64,000 nt of DNA from CAIOHW01 sp964432565 (lineage in GTDB: Bacteria; Bdellovibrionota; UBA1018), in contig CAYSOA010000010.1 of the NCBI GenBank assembly GCA_964432565.1, positions 8,013 to 72,012 of the forward strand, in the 5' to 3' direction. The notes under the pieces were generated by a model that was not told the origin of the DNA, did no database searches, and was given only the letters and a program-made list of their open reading frames with translations. The translations under genes were made by a program, and so were the position numbers. Below are positions 7,452-15,159 of this stretch, in pieces (the stretch's first letter is position 1; every line of letters begins with the position of its first letter).

Positions 7452-9773
7452 ATGGCCCGTGCCCTGGGGCGAGCCATGGGGCGGTTCATGCTGTTGGCGG
7501 CGGTTTTGGGAGGACTTCTCTGGGGGGCGGAGGTTCGGGCGGAGGATTGCCGGCAGCTCTGGCAGGTCAAGCGCCGGGTGCGAGAAACCTGCTGGGTGGC
7601 GGTTTCGGCTCGCGATCGCGAGGGCCCCTATGAGATCTGCATTCCGCGCCTGAATTGGACAGCATGGCTGAGTTCAAAAACCCCGGGATGCCTGCTCGAA
7701 CGTCCCGAGGGCCGCTGGAGTCTGCAATCGATCAACCTATTTGACGAGGCGGCGCCGCCCGAAGGCAAGCCCCGCCTGAGGCGTTGGCTGGTTCGCCCGG
7801 GAGCTCGCACCTTCGGGGACCAGCCCGGCGGCATCCTGACGAGGGTCGTGCAAGCGGTGGAGCGGCGGCGTGAGCAGTGGTCAAAGCGTCTATCGGTTCG
7901 GGACAGCGAGGGCTGGTATCGTTCGTGGTTTCTGGGCGAGTCCCTCGGGACGATCGAGAGGCCCGGCACTTCGGAGCTCTTTTTTCTTCTGGGTTTTGTG
8001 CACGTGCTGACCACCGCCGGAGTGCATCTGCTGATGCTCGCCGCCGTTCTCGAGGGGGTGATCGCACGATCCGGAGGCTATTTTTCACTCTGGTTTCCCG
8101 GTCAGTCGGATCGGTTGGTGCGGGGCCTGCGGGGGGTGGCCTCGTTGGGGGCGTGGGCTCTGTTCTTCTGGGTCTGGGCACTCTCGGGCTGGCGCTGGGG
8201 GCTCTTGCGTCCGCTGGGTTTGATCGCCATTCAGCGTGTGTCGCGCTGGCGGGGAATTTACTGGAATCGGGGAGTGCCGCTGATTCTGGCCGTTTTGCTC
8301 GAAGCGCTGCTGGCGGTCTTGTCGCACGAAGAGGCCCTTTGGGGACGAGCGCATTACTTTCTAGCGGTCTGGGGTGGCCTCTGGGGTTCGCAAGGACGAA
8401 TGGGCTGGAGGGCGCATCTTGGAATGGCGTGGGGGTCGTTTCTGTGGGTCATGCCTCTGGGGGTCCTGCACGAGCACTGGGTTGCCCTGGCGACGGCACC
8501 GCTCAGCCTGCTGACGATTCCGGTCGTAGGTTACCTGCTTTTTCCTTTGGGGCTTCTGGCCGAGGCGTTTCCCAGCCAAATCGAGCTTCTGGGTCTGTTT
8601 CATGCTGCCGGCCAGGCTCTGCTGGCAGCGACAAAGCCATTAGCGCTGGTTCCGGGGGCCGCGTGGCGGGTTTCTCCCGCACCGTTTGCGGCGATGCTTC
8701 TGGCAGTGCTGTGGATTCGAACCGATCTGTGGCGCCGATTGGTCGGGTTTCGGCGGGGGTTGGTGGGATTGATCGTGCTGGTCCTGCTGTTCAGGGGCCT
8801 TGGAGTGGCCTCGCCTGTTAGTGGGCCCGGCAGGGGGCGCGAGAGTGTGGTTACCGTCAGGTCTGCTGGCGCAGTGGTCGAAAAGCTCATTCAGCTCGAT
8901 GTGGGGCAGGGGGATGCCGCACTGATTTTCTGGCGCGAGCGAGGGTACCGAGGGTACCGNNNNNNNNNNNNNNNNNNNNNNNNNNNNNNNNNNNNNNNNN
9001 NNNNNNNNNNNNNNNNNNNNNNNNNNNNNNNNNNNNNNNNNNNNNNNNNNNNNNNNNNNCGAGGGTACCGAGGGTACCGTCGAGTGGCTGCCATTGACGT
9101 CGGTTCGGGCTGGGCGTCAGGACCGAAAAACTGGATCGGCGCTTTGGCTCGTGAGGGATACGGAGGGTTGGACGCCATCGTGCTGACTCATCTCGATGAA
9201 GATCATGCGGGCGCCCTCGAAGCCCTGCTGCCCTGGGTTCGCGTGGGCTGCGTGGTGATGCCGAAGGGCCTCGAAGACCACCCGGACTCGGCCGATCGGT
9301 GGAGGCGGCTGCGTGAGCAGCTCGAGCGCTTCCAGGTGCCCCTGCAGACCCACCCGGCGGGCTGCTTTCCGTTTTACTGGGCCGAGGAGCAGGCCCGAGC
9401 AAAGGGTGGAAACGCCGTCATGGCGGGAGTCGCGGTGCCGCTTCCCCGAGGGGGCTGGTACGTCAATCTGGGAGATTCGGGTACCCGGAAGGGGGCTCGC
9501 GAGGCGGCGCTCCTTGGGCGGCTGCAGGAGGCCGGGGCTGAACTGGCTGGCGGCACCGGGCCCAGAATCTGGAAGGTCTCGCACCACGGGTCTCGGTTTT
9601 CGTCGGCTCCAAGCCTCTGGGGACGACGAGCCCCCACCGAGGCGTGGATCTCTTCGGGCGCCAGTAATCGGTTCGGGCACCCCCATCCCGGGGTCGAGGC
9701 GGCCTTCCGAAGCAGGGGGGTGCAGTTGCGCCGGACCGACCGCGAGGGCGCCCTGATTTACCAATCTTTTTGA
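7452..9773 (+). CDS. comEC: ComEC/Rec2 family DNA-uptake channel protein (contains assembly gap)
   Basis: ComEC is the inner-membrane channel that carries single-stranded DNA into the cell during transformation. The N-terminus has a hydrophobic segment, then a short soluble part, many transmembrane helices (about residues 170-460) and a C-terminal metallo-beta-lactamase domain with LDVGQGDAAL, VLTHLDEDHAGALEALL and WKVSHHGSRF, as in the family. A 100-N gap interrupts the start of the lactamase domain; joining its flanks restores the expected reading frame (see findings). I chose ATG 7452 because it gives a signal-like start (MARALGRAMGRFMLLAAV); ATG 7476 is possible. It is divergent from the dnaJ-like/comM set. 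Confidence 0.88.
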   Translation: MARALGRAMGRFMLLAAVLGGLLWGAEVRAEDCRQLWQVKRRVRETCWVAVSARDREGPYEICIPRLNWTAWLSSKTPGCLLERPEGRWSLQSINLFDEAAPPEGKPRLRRWLVRPGARTFGDQPGGILTRVVQAVERRREQWSKRLSVRDSEGWYRSWFLGESLGTIERPGTSELFFLLGFVHVLTTAGVHLLMLAAVLEGVIARSGGYFSLWFPGQSDRLVRGLRGVASLGAWALFFWVWALSGWRWGLLRPLGLIAIQRVSRWRGIYWNRGVPLILAVLLEALLAVLSHEEALWGRAHYFLAVWGGLWGSQGRMGWRAHLGMAWGSFLWVMPLGVLHEHWVALATAPLSLLTIPVVGYLLFPLGLLAEAFPSQIELLGLFHAAGQALLAATKPLALVPGAAWRVSPAPFAAMLLAVLWIRTDLWRRLVGFRRGLVGLIVLVLLFRGLGVASPVSGPGRGRESVVTVRSAGAVVEKLIQLDVGQGDAALIFWRERGYRGYXXXXXXXXXXXXXXXXXXXXXXXXXXXXXXXXXXRGYRGYRRVAAIDVGSGWASGPKNWIGALAREGYGGLDAIVLTHLDEDHAGALEALLPWVRVGCVVMPKGLEDHPDSADRWRRLREQLERFQVPLQTHPAGCFPFYWAEEQARAKGGNAVMAGVAVPLPRGGWYVNLGDSGTRKGAREAALLGRLQEAGAELAGGTGPRIWKVSHHGSRFSSAPSLWGRRAPTEAWISSGASNRFGHPHPGVEAAFRSRGVQLRRTDREGALIYQSF
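8960..9059. other. 100-N assembly gap within comEC
   Basis: Exactly 100 undetermined bases. Both flanks carry the same two copies of the 9-mer GAGGGTACC, so the break sits in a short tandem repeat. The length 100 is the usual placeholder for an unknown gap size. Confidence 0.99.
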
Positions 9774-9779
9774 GGGGTT

Positions 9780-9806
9780 ATTTCTTGATTAAAATTATCA
9801 AGAAAT
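9780..9806. promoter_or_regulatory. Perfect inverted repeat between comEC and the matrixin gene
   Basis: Arms ATTTCTTGAT (9780-9789) and ATCAAGAAAT (9797-9806) match perfectly with a 7-base AT-only spacer. It starts 7 bases after the comEC stop and ends 75 bases before the matrixin start. The stem is AT-rich and no T-run follows on the plus strand, so it looks more like an operator or weak terminator than a classical intrinsic terminator. Confidence 0.5.
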
Positions 9807-9881
9807 CATTGGCTCTGGATGAGATCCTACCGATAAGGGACTGAGGGTCTTCTTGAACCCTTAGGCCAGGGGAGGAGCCGG

Positions 9882-10655
9882 GTGCGACGAAGTTGGGGGA
9901 TGCGAGCAGCCATGGGAATTGTGGCGCTGTCGGTGACGGCGTGCGGGATTCCGCGCAACCTCGCCCTGACCACGATGTGCGTGCTGCCTGAAGACCAGTC
10001 GAAGGCCTTCATTGGAAAGTGGGCGGTAACCCCCATTCCGGTTGCGGTCTCACGACTCGACTTCTACGACTCGGGCAATGATCCGGAGGGCCGTCAGGTG
10101 GTTTCGAACGCCCTGACGACCTGGAACCACTTTTCAATTGTCAGTTTTGGGTACGAGATCTTCGACTTCAAGAACTCTGACGGATCGGTGAAGGCCGCGA
10201 ACCAGGCGAATATCTCGAGTTCGGTTTGCAGCTATTATCTCCTGCAAGGAGACTCGTTTCAGTCTCCCGTCGTGATTCATAAGAATGCGAACTTCAGTTC
10301 GTCCCTTTCATCGGTGATTGCGCTCACCCACCACTGCAAGACGTCGGGCACCTATTCCTTTCAGTCGGCTTCGATCGAGATCAACGTTCGCGATTTTTTT
10401 GCTGAGGGGAAGCCGAGTCCGGATGCCGAATCGGTTCTGGCCCACGAGGCAGGCCATCTGATCGGCCTGGATCATTCCTGTGAATTTTCTGGAACGAAAG
10501 TGACCGCAGGGACCATGCCCAACTGCAATTCGAGAACCCTTTCCACGCATTATAAGAATGCGCTGATGTTTCCGTCGTTTGATCTCGATGGAACTCGGCG
10601 CAATCGGCTCAACAGCAACGACATGGGCCGTGCCAACTGCCTCTACGGGCAGTGA
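9882..10655 (+). CDS. Matrixin-like zinc metalloprotease lipoprotein
   Basis: A 257-residue exported protease. The N-terminal signal ends in a lipobox (LSVTAC, Cys about residue 20), so it should be lipid-anchored outside the inner membrane. The zinc site HEAGHLIGLDHS (HExxHxxGxxH) lies near residue 187 and is followed by ALMFPSF, the likely Met-turn of metzincins. The GTG start has a strong GGGGAGGAG ribosome site 6 bases upstream. Several Cys residues in the mature part could form disulfides. Substrate unknown. A second, differently anchored matrixin lies at 63046. Confidence 0.82.
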   Translation: MRRSWGMRAAMGIVALSVTACGIPRNLALTTMCVLPEDQSKAFIGKWAVTPIPVAVSRLDFYDSGNDPEGRQVVSNALTTWNHFSIVSFGYEIFDFKNSDGSVKAANQANISSSVCSYYLLQGDSFQSPVVIHKNANFSSSLSSVIALTHHCKTSGTYSFQSASIEINVRDFFAEGKPSPDAESVLAHEAGHLIGLDHSCEFSGTKVTAGTMPNCNSRTLSTHYKNALMFPSFDLDGTRRNRLNSNDMGRANCLYGQ

Positions 10656-10672
10656 TCGTTGCAGTCTTGCGC

Positions 10673-12157
10673 CTAAACGATGATTCTGCGGCGGCGAAGC
10701 AGCTCAACCGCAGCTTCGTTGGCGTAAACGCTCGGCACGAAGTTGATGAAGCCCGAGAGGTGCTTCATCAGGGCGTTCTCGCGCTGCACCAGAAGCGAGG
10801 GTTTTCCGGTCTTGCTGACGACCTTGACGGCCTCGGTGTCCTGTCTCGGTTCGCCTCCCCGGCTGGTCAGATGTCCGATGCCCCGGGTAAAGACCACATC
10901 TTTTTGGGGAATGTCGGCCAGAATCCAGGCCTTTCCCTTGCCATGGCGCTTGAGCACCTTTTCGATGTCCCGAACCTTCGACTGGATTCGGGCCGTGAGC
11001 TGGACCTTTTCGCGGTCGTCGCCGTCGCTCTTGAGAATGCGGTGCTGAAAGAGCGAGTGCCGCAGCGTCTTGGGGGGCTTGCGGTAGAGCAGCATCTCGA
11101 TCAGTTCGGAGGTCTTGCGATCCTTGACCTTCTTCTGCAGGCGAACCTCCTGCAGCCGGTTCATGAAATACACGTCATTGAACCAGAAGAACCGTTCGTC
11201 ACCCGCAAAGATCATGTCGAGCAGATCGTGAAACTGGTAGAGCAGGTCCTGCTCGAGCAGCGCCTCGGCAATGTGCGACGACATGATGTCGAACTTCGCC
11301 GAGCCCGGGTTCTTGATCACCTGCGAATACCAGCTGAAGCGCGCGATCAGAAAGTCTTCGAGCGCGTGAAGGGCGTTTTCGCGAACTCCGAAGGCAATCT
11401 GTCCGTTTCCGGCGTCATAGGTCGTGAGGTTGGCCAGAATGTATTCGCGGTCGAACTGTCCGTACTTGATGCCGGTGTAGTGCGAGTCCCGCAGCAGGTA
11501 GTCCATGCGGTCGGCATCGAGGTCCGAATGCATGAGCTGGTTGGCGATCAGGTACTTCGAGTCGCCCTTGATGATGTCGGAGATGAGCTGGATGTCGAAT
11601 TCGAAGTCCTCAAGAATTCGGGTCATGCCGCCCGCATAGGGAGTGTTCTTGATGATGAACGAGCCCAGGTGCTCGTGATTGTTCGGAAGCGCCTTCGGTG
11701 TTTTGCCCGAGTGCTTGCTGCCCTTTGCCCGAGGGCGACGCGTGTCGTTGCCGTGGCGGATGTAGGCGTACTCGATGGCGTGCGAGAACGGGAAGGTTCC
11801 CAGGTCATGCAGCAGGGCGGCGATGCGCAGGCTCTTGTGGAGCATGGCGGCGGGGTTCGTGGCATGCCGGTCAAAGAGTTCGTGGTCGGGTACCGCGATG
11901 CCCAGCGCCCGGATCATCTGATCCATCGAGTGCATCACGCCAATGACATGGGCGAAGCGGTTGTGCTCGGCTCCCGGAAAGATATAGTTCGAAAAACCGA
12001 GCTGCTTGATCCAGCGCAGGCGCTGGAAGAAGGGCGAGTTGATGATCTGCTCCTCCCATTCGGTGATGGGAATGAAGCCGTAGAGGACGTCATAGATGAC
12101 GCGCTGGTTTCTGACGGGACGCGAACTGGCAACGCTGCCGGGTAGGGCCGAGCTCAT
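10673..12157 (-). CDS. HD-domain phosphohydrolase (COG1078/SAMHD1-like)
   Basis: A 494-residue metal-dependent phosphohydrolase of the dNTPase-like HD superfamily. It shows NSPFFQRLRWIKQLG at the N-terminus, the first metal His in NRFAHVIGVMHSM, the HD pair in ALLHDLGTFPFSHAIEYA and the family signature SDLDADRMDYLLRDSHYTG. The substrate of this subfamily is mostly untested; a nucleotide is likely. It ends convergently with the matrixin gene (17 bases between stops) and is the last of a minus-strand series starting at thrS. An open frame of nearly the same length on the opposite strand is a shadow of codon bias. Confidence 0.85.
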   Translation of the reverse strand: MSSALPGSVASSRPVRNQRVIYDVLYGFIPITEWEEQIINSPFFQRLRWIKQLGFSNYIFPGAEHNRFAHVIGVMHSMDQMIRALGIAVPDHELFDRHATNPAAMLHKSLRIAALLHDLGTFPFSHAIEYAYIRHGNDTRRPRAKGSKHSGKTPKALPNNHEHLGSFIIKNTPYAGGMTRILEDFEFDIQLISDIIKGDSKYLIANQLMHSDLDADRMDYLLRDSHYTGIKYGQFDREYILANLTTYDAGNGQIAFGVRENALHALEDFLIARFSWYSQVIKNPGSAKFDIMSSHIAEALLEQDLLYQFHDLLDMIFAGDERFFWFNDVYFMNRLQEVRLQKKVKDRKTSELIEMLLYRKPPKTLRHSLFQHRILKSDGDDREKVQLTARIQSKVRDIEKVLKRHGKGKAWILADIPQKDVVFTRGIGHLTSRGGEPRQDTEAVKVVSKTGKPSLLVQRENALMKHLSGFINFVPSVYANEAAVELLRRRRIIV

Positions 12158-12230
12158 GCTCCTGAGTGTGCCAAAGGTCGGCAGCCCGGGGCCAGTGCAA
12201 AAGAGCGGCCCCGCAGCCGTGGGGTGGCTC

Positions 12231-12659
12231 TCAGTCGTTTCCCTGGAATTCGATGATGAGCTTGCTCAGCTCGGGGTCTTTTTTCCATTGGGCGAGGCGA
12301 GCATGACGCTTGTCGCGCAGCCGATGATAGGATTGAAGACCCCAAGAGTCCGCCAGGTCCGATCGAAGAAATTCCTTGAAGACTTCGATTCCCTCGATCA
12401 GCAGGTCCTCCCACTCTGAGCGTGGGATGTTTGCTGACCCGAGAGGGTAGGCCACCGAATTCCAAAGAATCCTCAGCTCGAAGTTTCTCTTGGCCAAGGG
12501 GGTTTCTGTGGCAGCGCCTCGAATGATCATGCCCTCTGTGTCAAATCGAGTCGCTTCGATGAGGCCTCCTGCGCGCATCCATGCCTCCCAGAGTGGTTCG
12601 TTTTCGAGGATCTCGAGAAGCTGCGGCTCGATGGGGCTTCGTACGATCAATTTTTCCAT
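12231..12659 (-). CDS. Hypothetical protein, 142 residues
   Basis: I do not recognise this protein. It is soluble, without signal peptide, mixed helical with conserved-looking Trp residues (LWEAWMRAGGLIEA, ILWNSVAYPL, SEWEDLLIEGIEVF, DSWGLQSYHRLRDKRHARLAQWK). Its start overlaps the end of the upstream small lipoprotein gene by 13 bases, so the two are probably cotranslated and may act together. Confidence 0.6.
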   Translation of the reverse strand: MEKLIVRSPIEPQLLEILENEPLWEAWMRAGGLIEATRFDTEGMIIRGAATETPLAKRNFELRILWNSVAYPLGSANIPRSEWEDLLIEGIEVFKEFLRSDLADSWGLQSYHRLRDKRHARLAQWKKDPELSKLIIEFQGND

Positions 12660-12967
12660 GAAACATCCCTCAGTAAGGTCAGAGTTTTATTCCCGGGGAA
12701 TTGTGCCGAATCCGCAAATATGGCCTCAAGACCGTGCTCGGGCGCAAGGAACCCCAGTTGCTGGGTAGTCTCGTAGGCCTCGAGACCGATTCGTTCCTTT
12801 TTTTGGATCAAGGACAAATCTCCCAGGTCCAGATGCCTAATCACCGTCGGATCGGTCAAATCCAGTACGCGATCGCCGTAGTCGATCTCGCATCCGCACA
12901 GCATCAGTAGCGAAAGAACCAGCAAGGAGGCTGGCCGCCGACGCCTCACGCGAATCATGCCCTTCAT
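12647..12967 (-). CDS. Small lipoprotein, 106 residues
   Basis: The N-terminus is a basic stretch (RVRRRRP) followed by a hydrophobic core and lipobox LMLCGC (Cys near residue 26), so the mature protein of about 80 residues is lipid-anchored. The mature part has no motif I know; it is rich in Leu, Asp and Glu. Its ATG overlaps the stop of the upstream gene by 4 bases (12964-12967) and its stop overlaps the next gene, so it belongs to one operon with both. Confidence 0.6.
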   Translation of the reverse strand: MKGMIRVRRRRPASLLVLSLLMLCGCEIDYGDRVLDLTDPTVIRHLDLGDLSLIQKKERIGLEAYETTQQLGFLAPEHGLEAIFADSAQFPGNKTLTLLRDVSWKN

Positions 12968-13872
12968 GGCGCCACCATTTCGAGCTGTGAGCGTTCCGAC
13001 TCGAGCTGGGCGACCTCATCCTGCCAGGACTGTTGCAGATCGAGAAGCTGCCGGTGGATGCGGCGCAGGCGCGAGACGATCAGGGCGCGTTCGATGAGGT
13101 CGGAATCCGAGCGGTCGCGAAGCGCGAGCAGCTTCGCTCGCATGGCTCCTGCTTCGGGAATCAGAGGCAGCCTTTCGGCGAGGGCTTCGACTTCGCCGAT
13201 GAGTCCGCCGTATGCGCGGTTGAACTCCACTGTGCCGCGTGACAATCGCAGCATTTCGAGCGCAAGCGATTCGAGGGGCAGGCGTTGCAGCAGATCCCGA
13301 CGGCTTTCGAGCCGCTCGTTGACGATCGGCAGGTAGTGGCGCGCGGCCTGTCGTGACCAGTAGTCTGCCGACACCGCAGACTGAAGCCGAAGGGTCTCTT
13401 CGTCCGATCCCGGCAGTGCGACGGAGCCGATTCGGTTACCGAGCTCCGCGACCGAGTGCCACGCCCAGATGGCGAGGTAGGTCTGTGAACGCTCCGAAAA
13501 CGGCGGGGGGCCGGACACCGCGAGCGCCAGCGCCGCAGGAAGCGATGTGTCGGGATTCTGCTCGAGCGTCGCAAGAAGCGCCGGAACACCGGCTAGACCG
13601 CTCGTCTCCAGCTCAGGCTGGAGCTCCTCGGCGCGTTCGTTCAGGGTCGACAGGGTCACGCGTACCGAGTGCTGCTCGAAGCGCAGGTCGGGCTGCCCCA
13701 GCGATCGAAGGCCCGAACGCCTGAGGCGCAGTTCGAGATCGATCGGATGGCGATGTCGCGGCAGCCAGACGTCGGTGCCGGGCTCCAGTCGACGCTCCTC
13801 CGGCCAGTCCGAAGAGCGTGCCACCAGATCGAGCTGCGTCTCGTCGGCCGTTCGCGGAACATCCACCCGCAC
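12964..13872 (-). CDS. Hypothetical protein; probably the C-terminal part of an interrupted gene
   Basis: A 302-residue helical product from a GTG at 13872 (predicted long helices, for example the region around ALRDRSDSDLIERALIVSR). It has no signal peptide although its neighbours are exported. The frame stays open upstream of the GTG for another 87 codons to an amber TAG at 14134-14136, which is the stop of the preceding gene in the same frame. The intervening codons look coding (for example GSIDAEITGRA, PACPDLASCSPLIRVRVDVP). I therefore suspect one long gene split by a stop rather than two genes. Function unknown. Confidence 0.5.
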   Translation of the reverse strand: MRVDVPRTADETQLDLVARSSDWPEERRLEPGTDVWLPRHRHPIDLELRLRRSGLRSLGQPDLRFEQHSVRVTLSTLNERAEELQPELETSGLAGVPALLATLEQNPDTSLPAALALAVSGPPPFSERSQTYLAIWAWHSVAELGNRIGSVALPGSDEETLRLQSAVSADYWSRQAARHYLPIVNERLESRRDLLQRLPLESLALEMLRLSRGTVEFNRAYGGLIGEVEALAERLPLIPEAGAMRAKLLALRDRSDSDLIERALIVSRLRRIHRQLLDLQQSWQDEVAQLESERSQLEMVAP

Positions 13873-14133
13873 GCGAATGAGGGGGCTGCAGGACGCCAGA
13901 TCGGGACACGCCGGAATTCGCGCTCGTCCGGTGATCTCGGCGTCGATGCTTCCCTGGGGGTTTACGCCCGGAATGTTCGGTTGCTCTCTGCCCGCCGAAG
14001 ACCCGGAGGAAAAGTCGAGCGAGTAGACTCGCGAAGGAAGCGGACGCCCTGACGGAGCGACTTCTGAGAAGTCCTCACTGGAGAGCCGATCGAGCGACGC
14101 GCGTGCGCGGGCCTTGCCCCAGCGATACTCCTT

Positions 14134-15117
14134 CTAGAGGAAGCGTGAATTCAGGTCGCACTTCAGGTCGATCGTCCGGCGCTCCGTTCCGGTGCCTTCG
14201 TAGGCATCCGACTTCGAGCTACAGGGGGTCGTGGCCGCAGAGAGCGAGGCCTGCCAGAACATCGGGGAGCCGAACTCCGAAAACGTTTTTTCGCCCGACT
14301 CCGATGAAGGGTCGTTGATGCGAACGATCGGCCGGCTGAACGACAGCTGCTGGAGGGTGCGGTTGCGGACTTCGCGAGGTTCCTTCATCAGCTCGTCGAG
14401 TTGTCGCAGTCGATCCGAAACCCGGGACACGGGGGCGAGCAGTCGAGCCCTCCAGAGTCGCGAGGCCACCGCAGTGCGCATTCGGAGATAGGCAGGGTGA
14501 GTGAGGACTTTTTGGTCCAGAGGAAGCTCCTCTGCCGCCCAGGGGGTTTCCTCCGACGGCCGAAGTGCTGCGAGCACGAGTCGGGCGTGAGGAGCAAGCA
14601 GGGTGCCTTCCATTTCGGAGAGCGACCACAGGGTGGCCAGCGATTCCTCGCGAAACGAAGAGCGGGTTCCCGCATTCTGATAAACCGACTCGATGAAATT
14701 CCAGAAGAGCAGCAGCAGTTCGGTTTGCCGCTCGGTGGACTCACCTGCGACCGGAGCGGGTGTGGCGTCCCACTCGTCCTGAGTCACCTGATAGAGGTGC
14801 TCTCGAATTTTTCGCTGGGCCGTCTCGTCTTCGAAGCGAAGCTCGCCGATCAGCTCGGCACGCTCAGGGGCAGGCAGGGCCTTCTGGGTGACCTCGGGCG
14901 GGGCGATCAGAAGGGAGGCAACCTGCGCGACTCGAAGGATTCGGCCTGAGGCTGGGGTGGCGCCGGTTGGGCAGGAGCCTCTGGGGCTTTCGAACACGAA
15001 GAGGTCAGCGCCACGGTCATCAGGGGGACGAGTCCCCAATAAGGAGTTTTCACGCAGTGCGTCAAAGCACGGCCGGCCGGTGAGGGCCAGAGCTGGGTAA
15101 ATGGAGTAATCTTTCAT
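14134..15117 (-). CDS. Hypothetical protein; N-terminal part of an interrupted lipoprotein gene
   Basis: The nominal 327-residue product starts at ATG 15117, but its first about 58 residues look like out-of-frame translation: a convincing lipoprotein signal peptide is read in another frame over the same DNA (14907-15053). From about residue 60 (ASLLIAPPEVTQKALPAPERAELI) the sequence looks genuine, mostly helical, with no family I recognise. It ends at an amber TAG beyond which the same frame stays open. It follows thrS on the same strand after 42 bases. Confidence 0.45.
   Translation of the reverse strand: MKDYSIYPALALTGRPCFDALRENSLLGTRPPDDRGADLFVFESPRGSCPTGATPASGRILRVAQVASLLIAPPEVTQKALPAPERAELIGELRFEDETAQRKIREHLYQVTQDEWDATPAPVAGESTERQTELLLLFWNFIESVYQNAGTRSSFREESLATLWSLSEMEGTLLAPHARLVLAALRPSEETPWAAEELPLDQKVLTHPAYLRMRTAVASRLWRARLLAPVSRVSDRLRQLDELMKEPREVRNRTLQQLSFSRPIVRINDPSSESGEKTFSEFGSPMFWQASLSAATTPCSSKSDAYEGTGTERRTIDLKCDLNSRFL
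14907..15053 (-). pseudogene. Lipoprotein signal peptide in a shifted frame (broken gene start)
   Basis: From the GTG at 15053 (or TTG 12 bases upstream) this 48-codon frame reads MKTPYWGLVPLMTVAL then the lipobox LTSSC and a Pro/Ala/Gln-rich linker (APEAPAQPAPPQPQAE) before a TGA at 14907-14909. That is a typical lipoprotein start with nothing attached. The downstream gene body continues in a different frame, so a one-base loss between about 14909 and 14950, or a sequencing indel, would join them. Confidence 0.55.
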
Positions 15118-15159
15118 GAAATCAGTTGGTTACCGATCCGCCGGATTACCGCTGAACGC

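Noticed and set aside
10652..12145. A 497-codon open frame on the plus strand opposite the HD phosphohydrolase gene
   Set aside because: The minus strand carries clear HD motifs; the plus frame has no motif and arises from codon bias in GC-rich DNA.
12231..12967. The small overlapping pair as a toxin-antitoxin system
   Set aside because: One partner has a lipoprotein signal and neither resembles a known toxin or antitoxin.
14134..14136. TAG as a recoded sense codon or readthrough signal
   Set aside because: TAG ends hldA, fadI and the DUF366 gene, so it is a normal stop here; no pyrrolysine-type context is visible.
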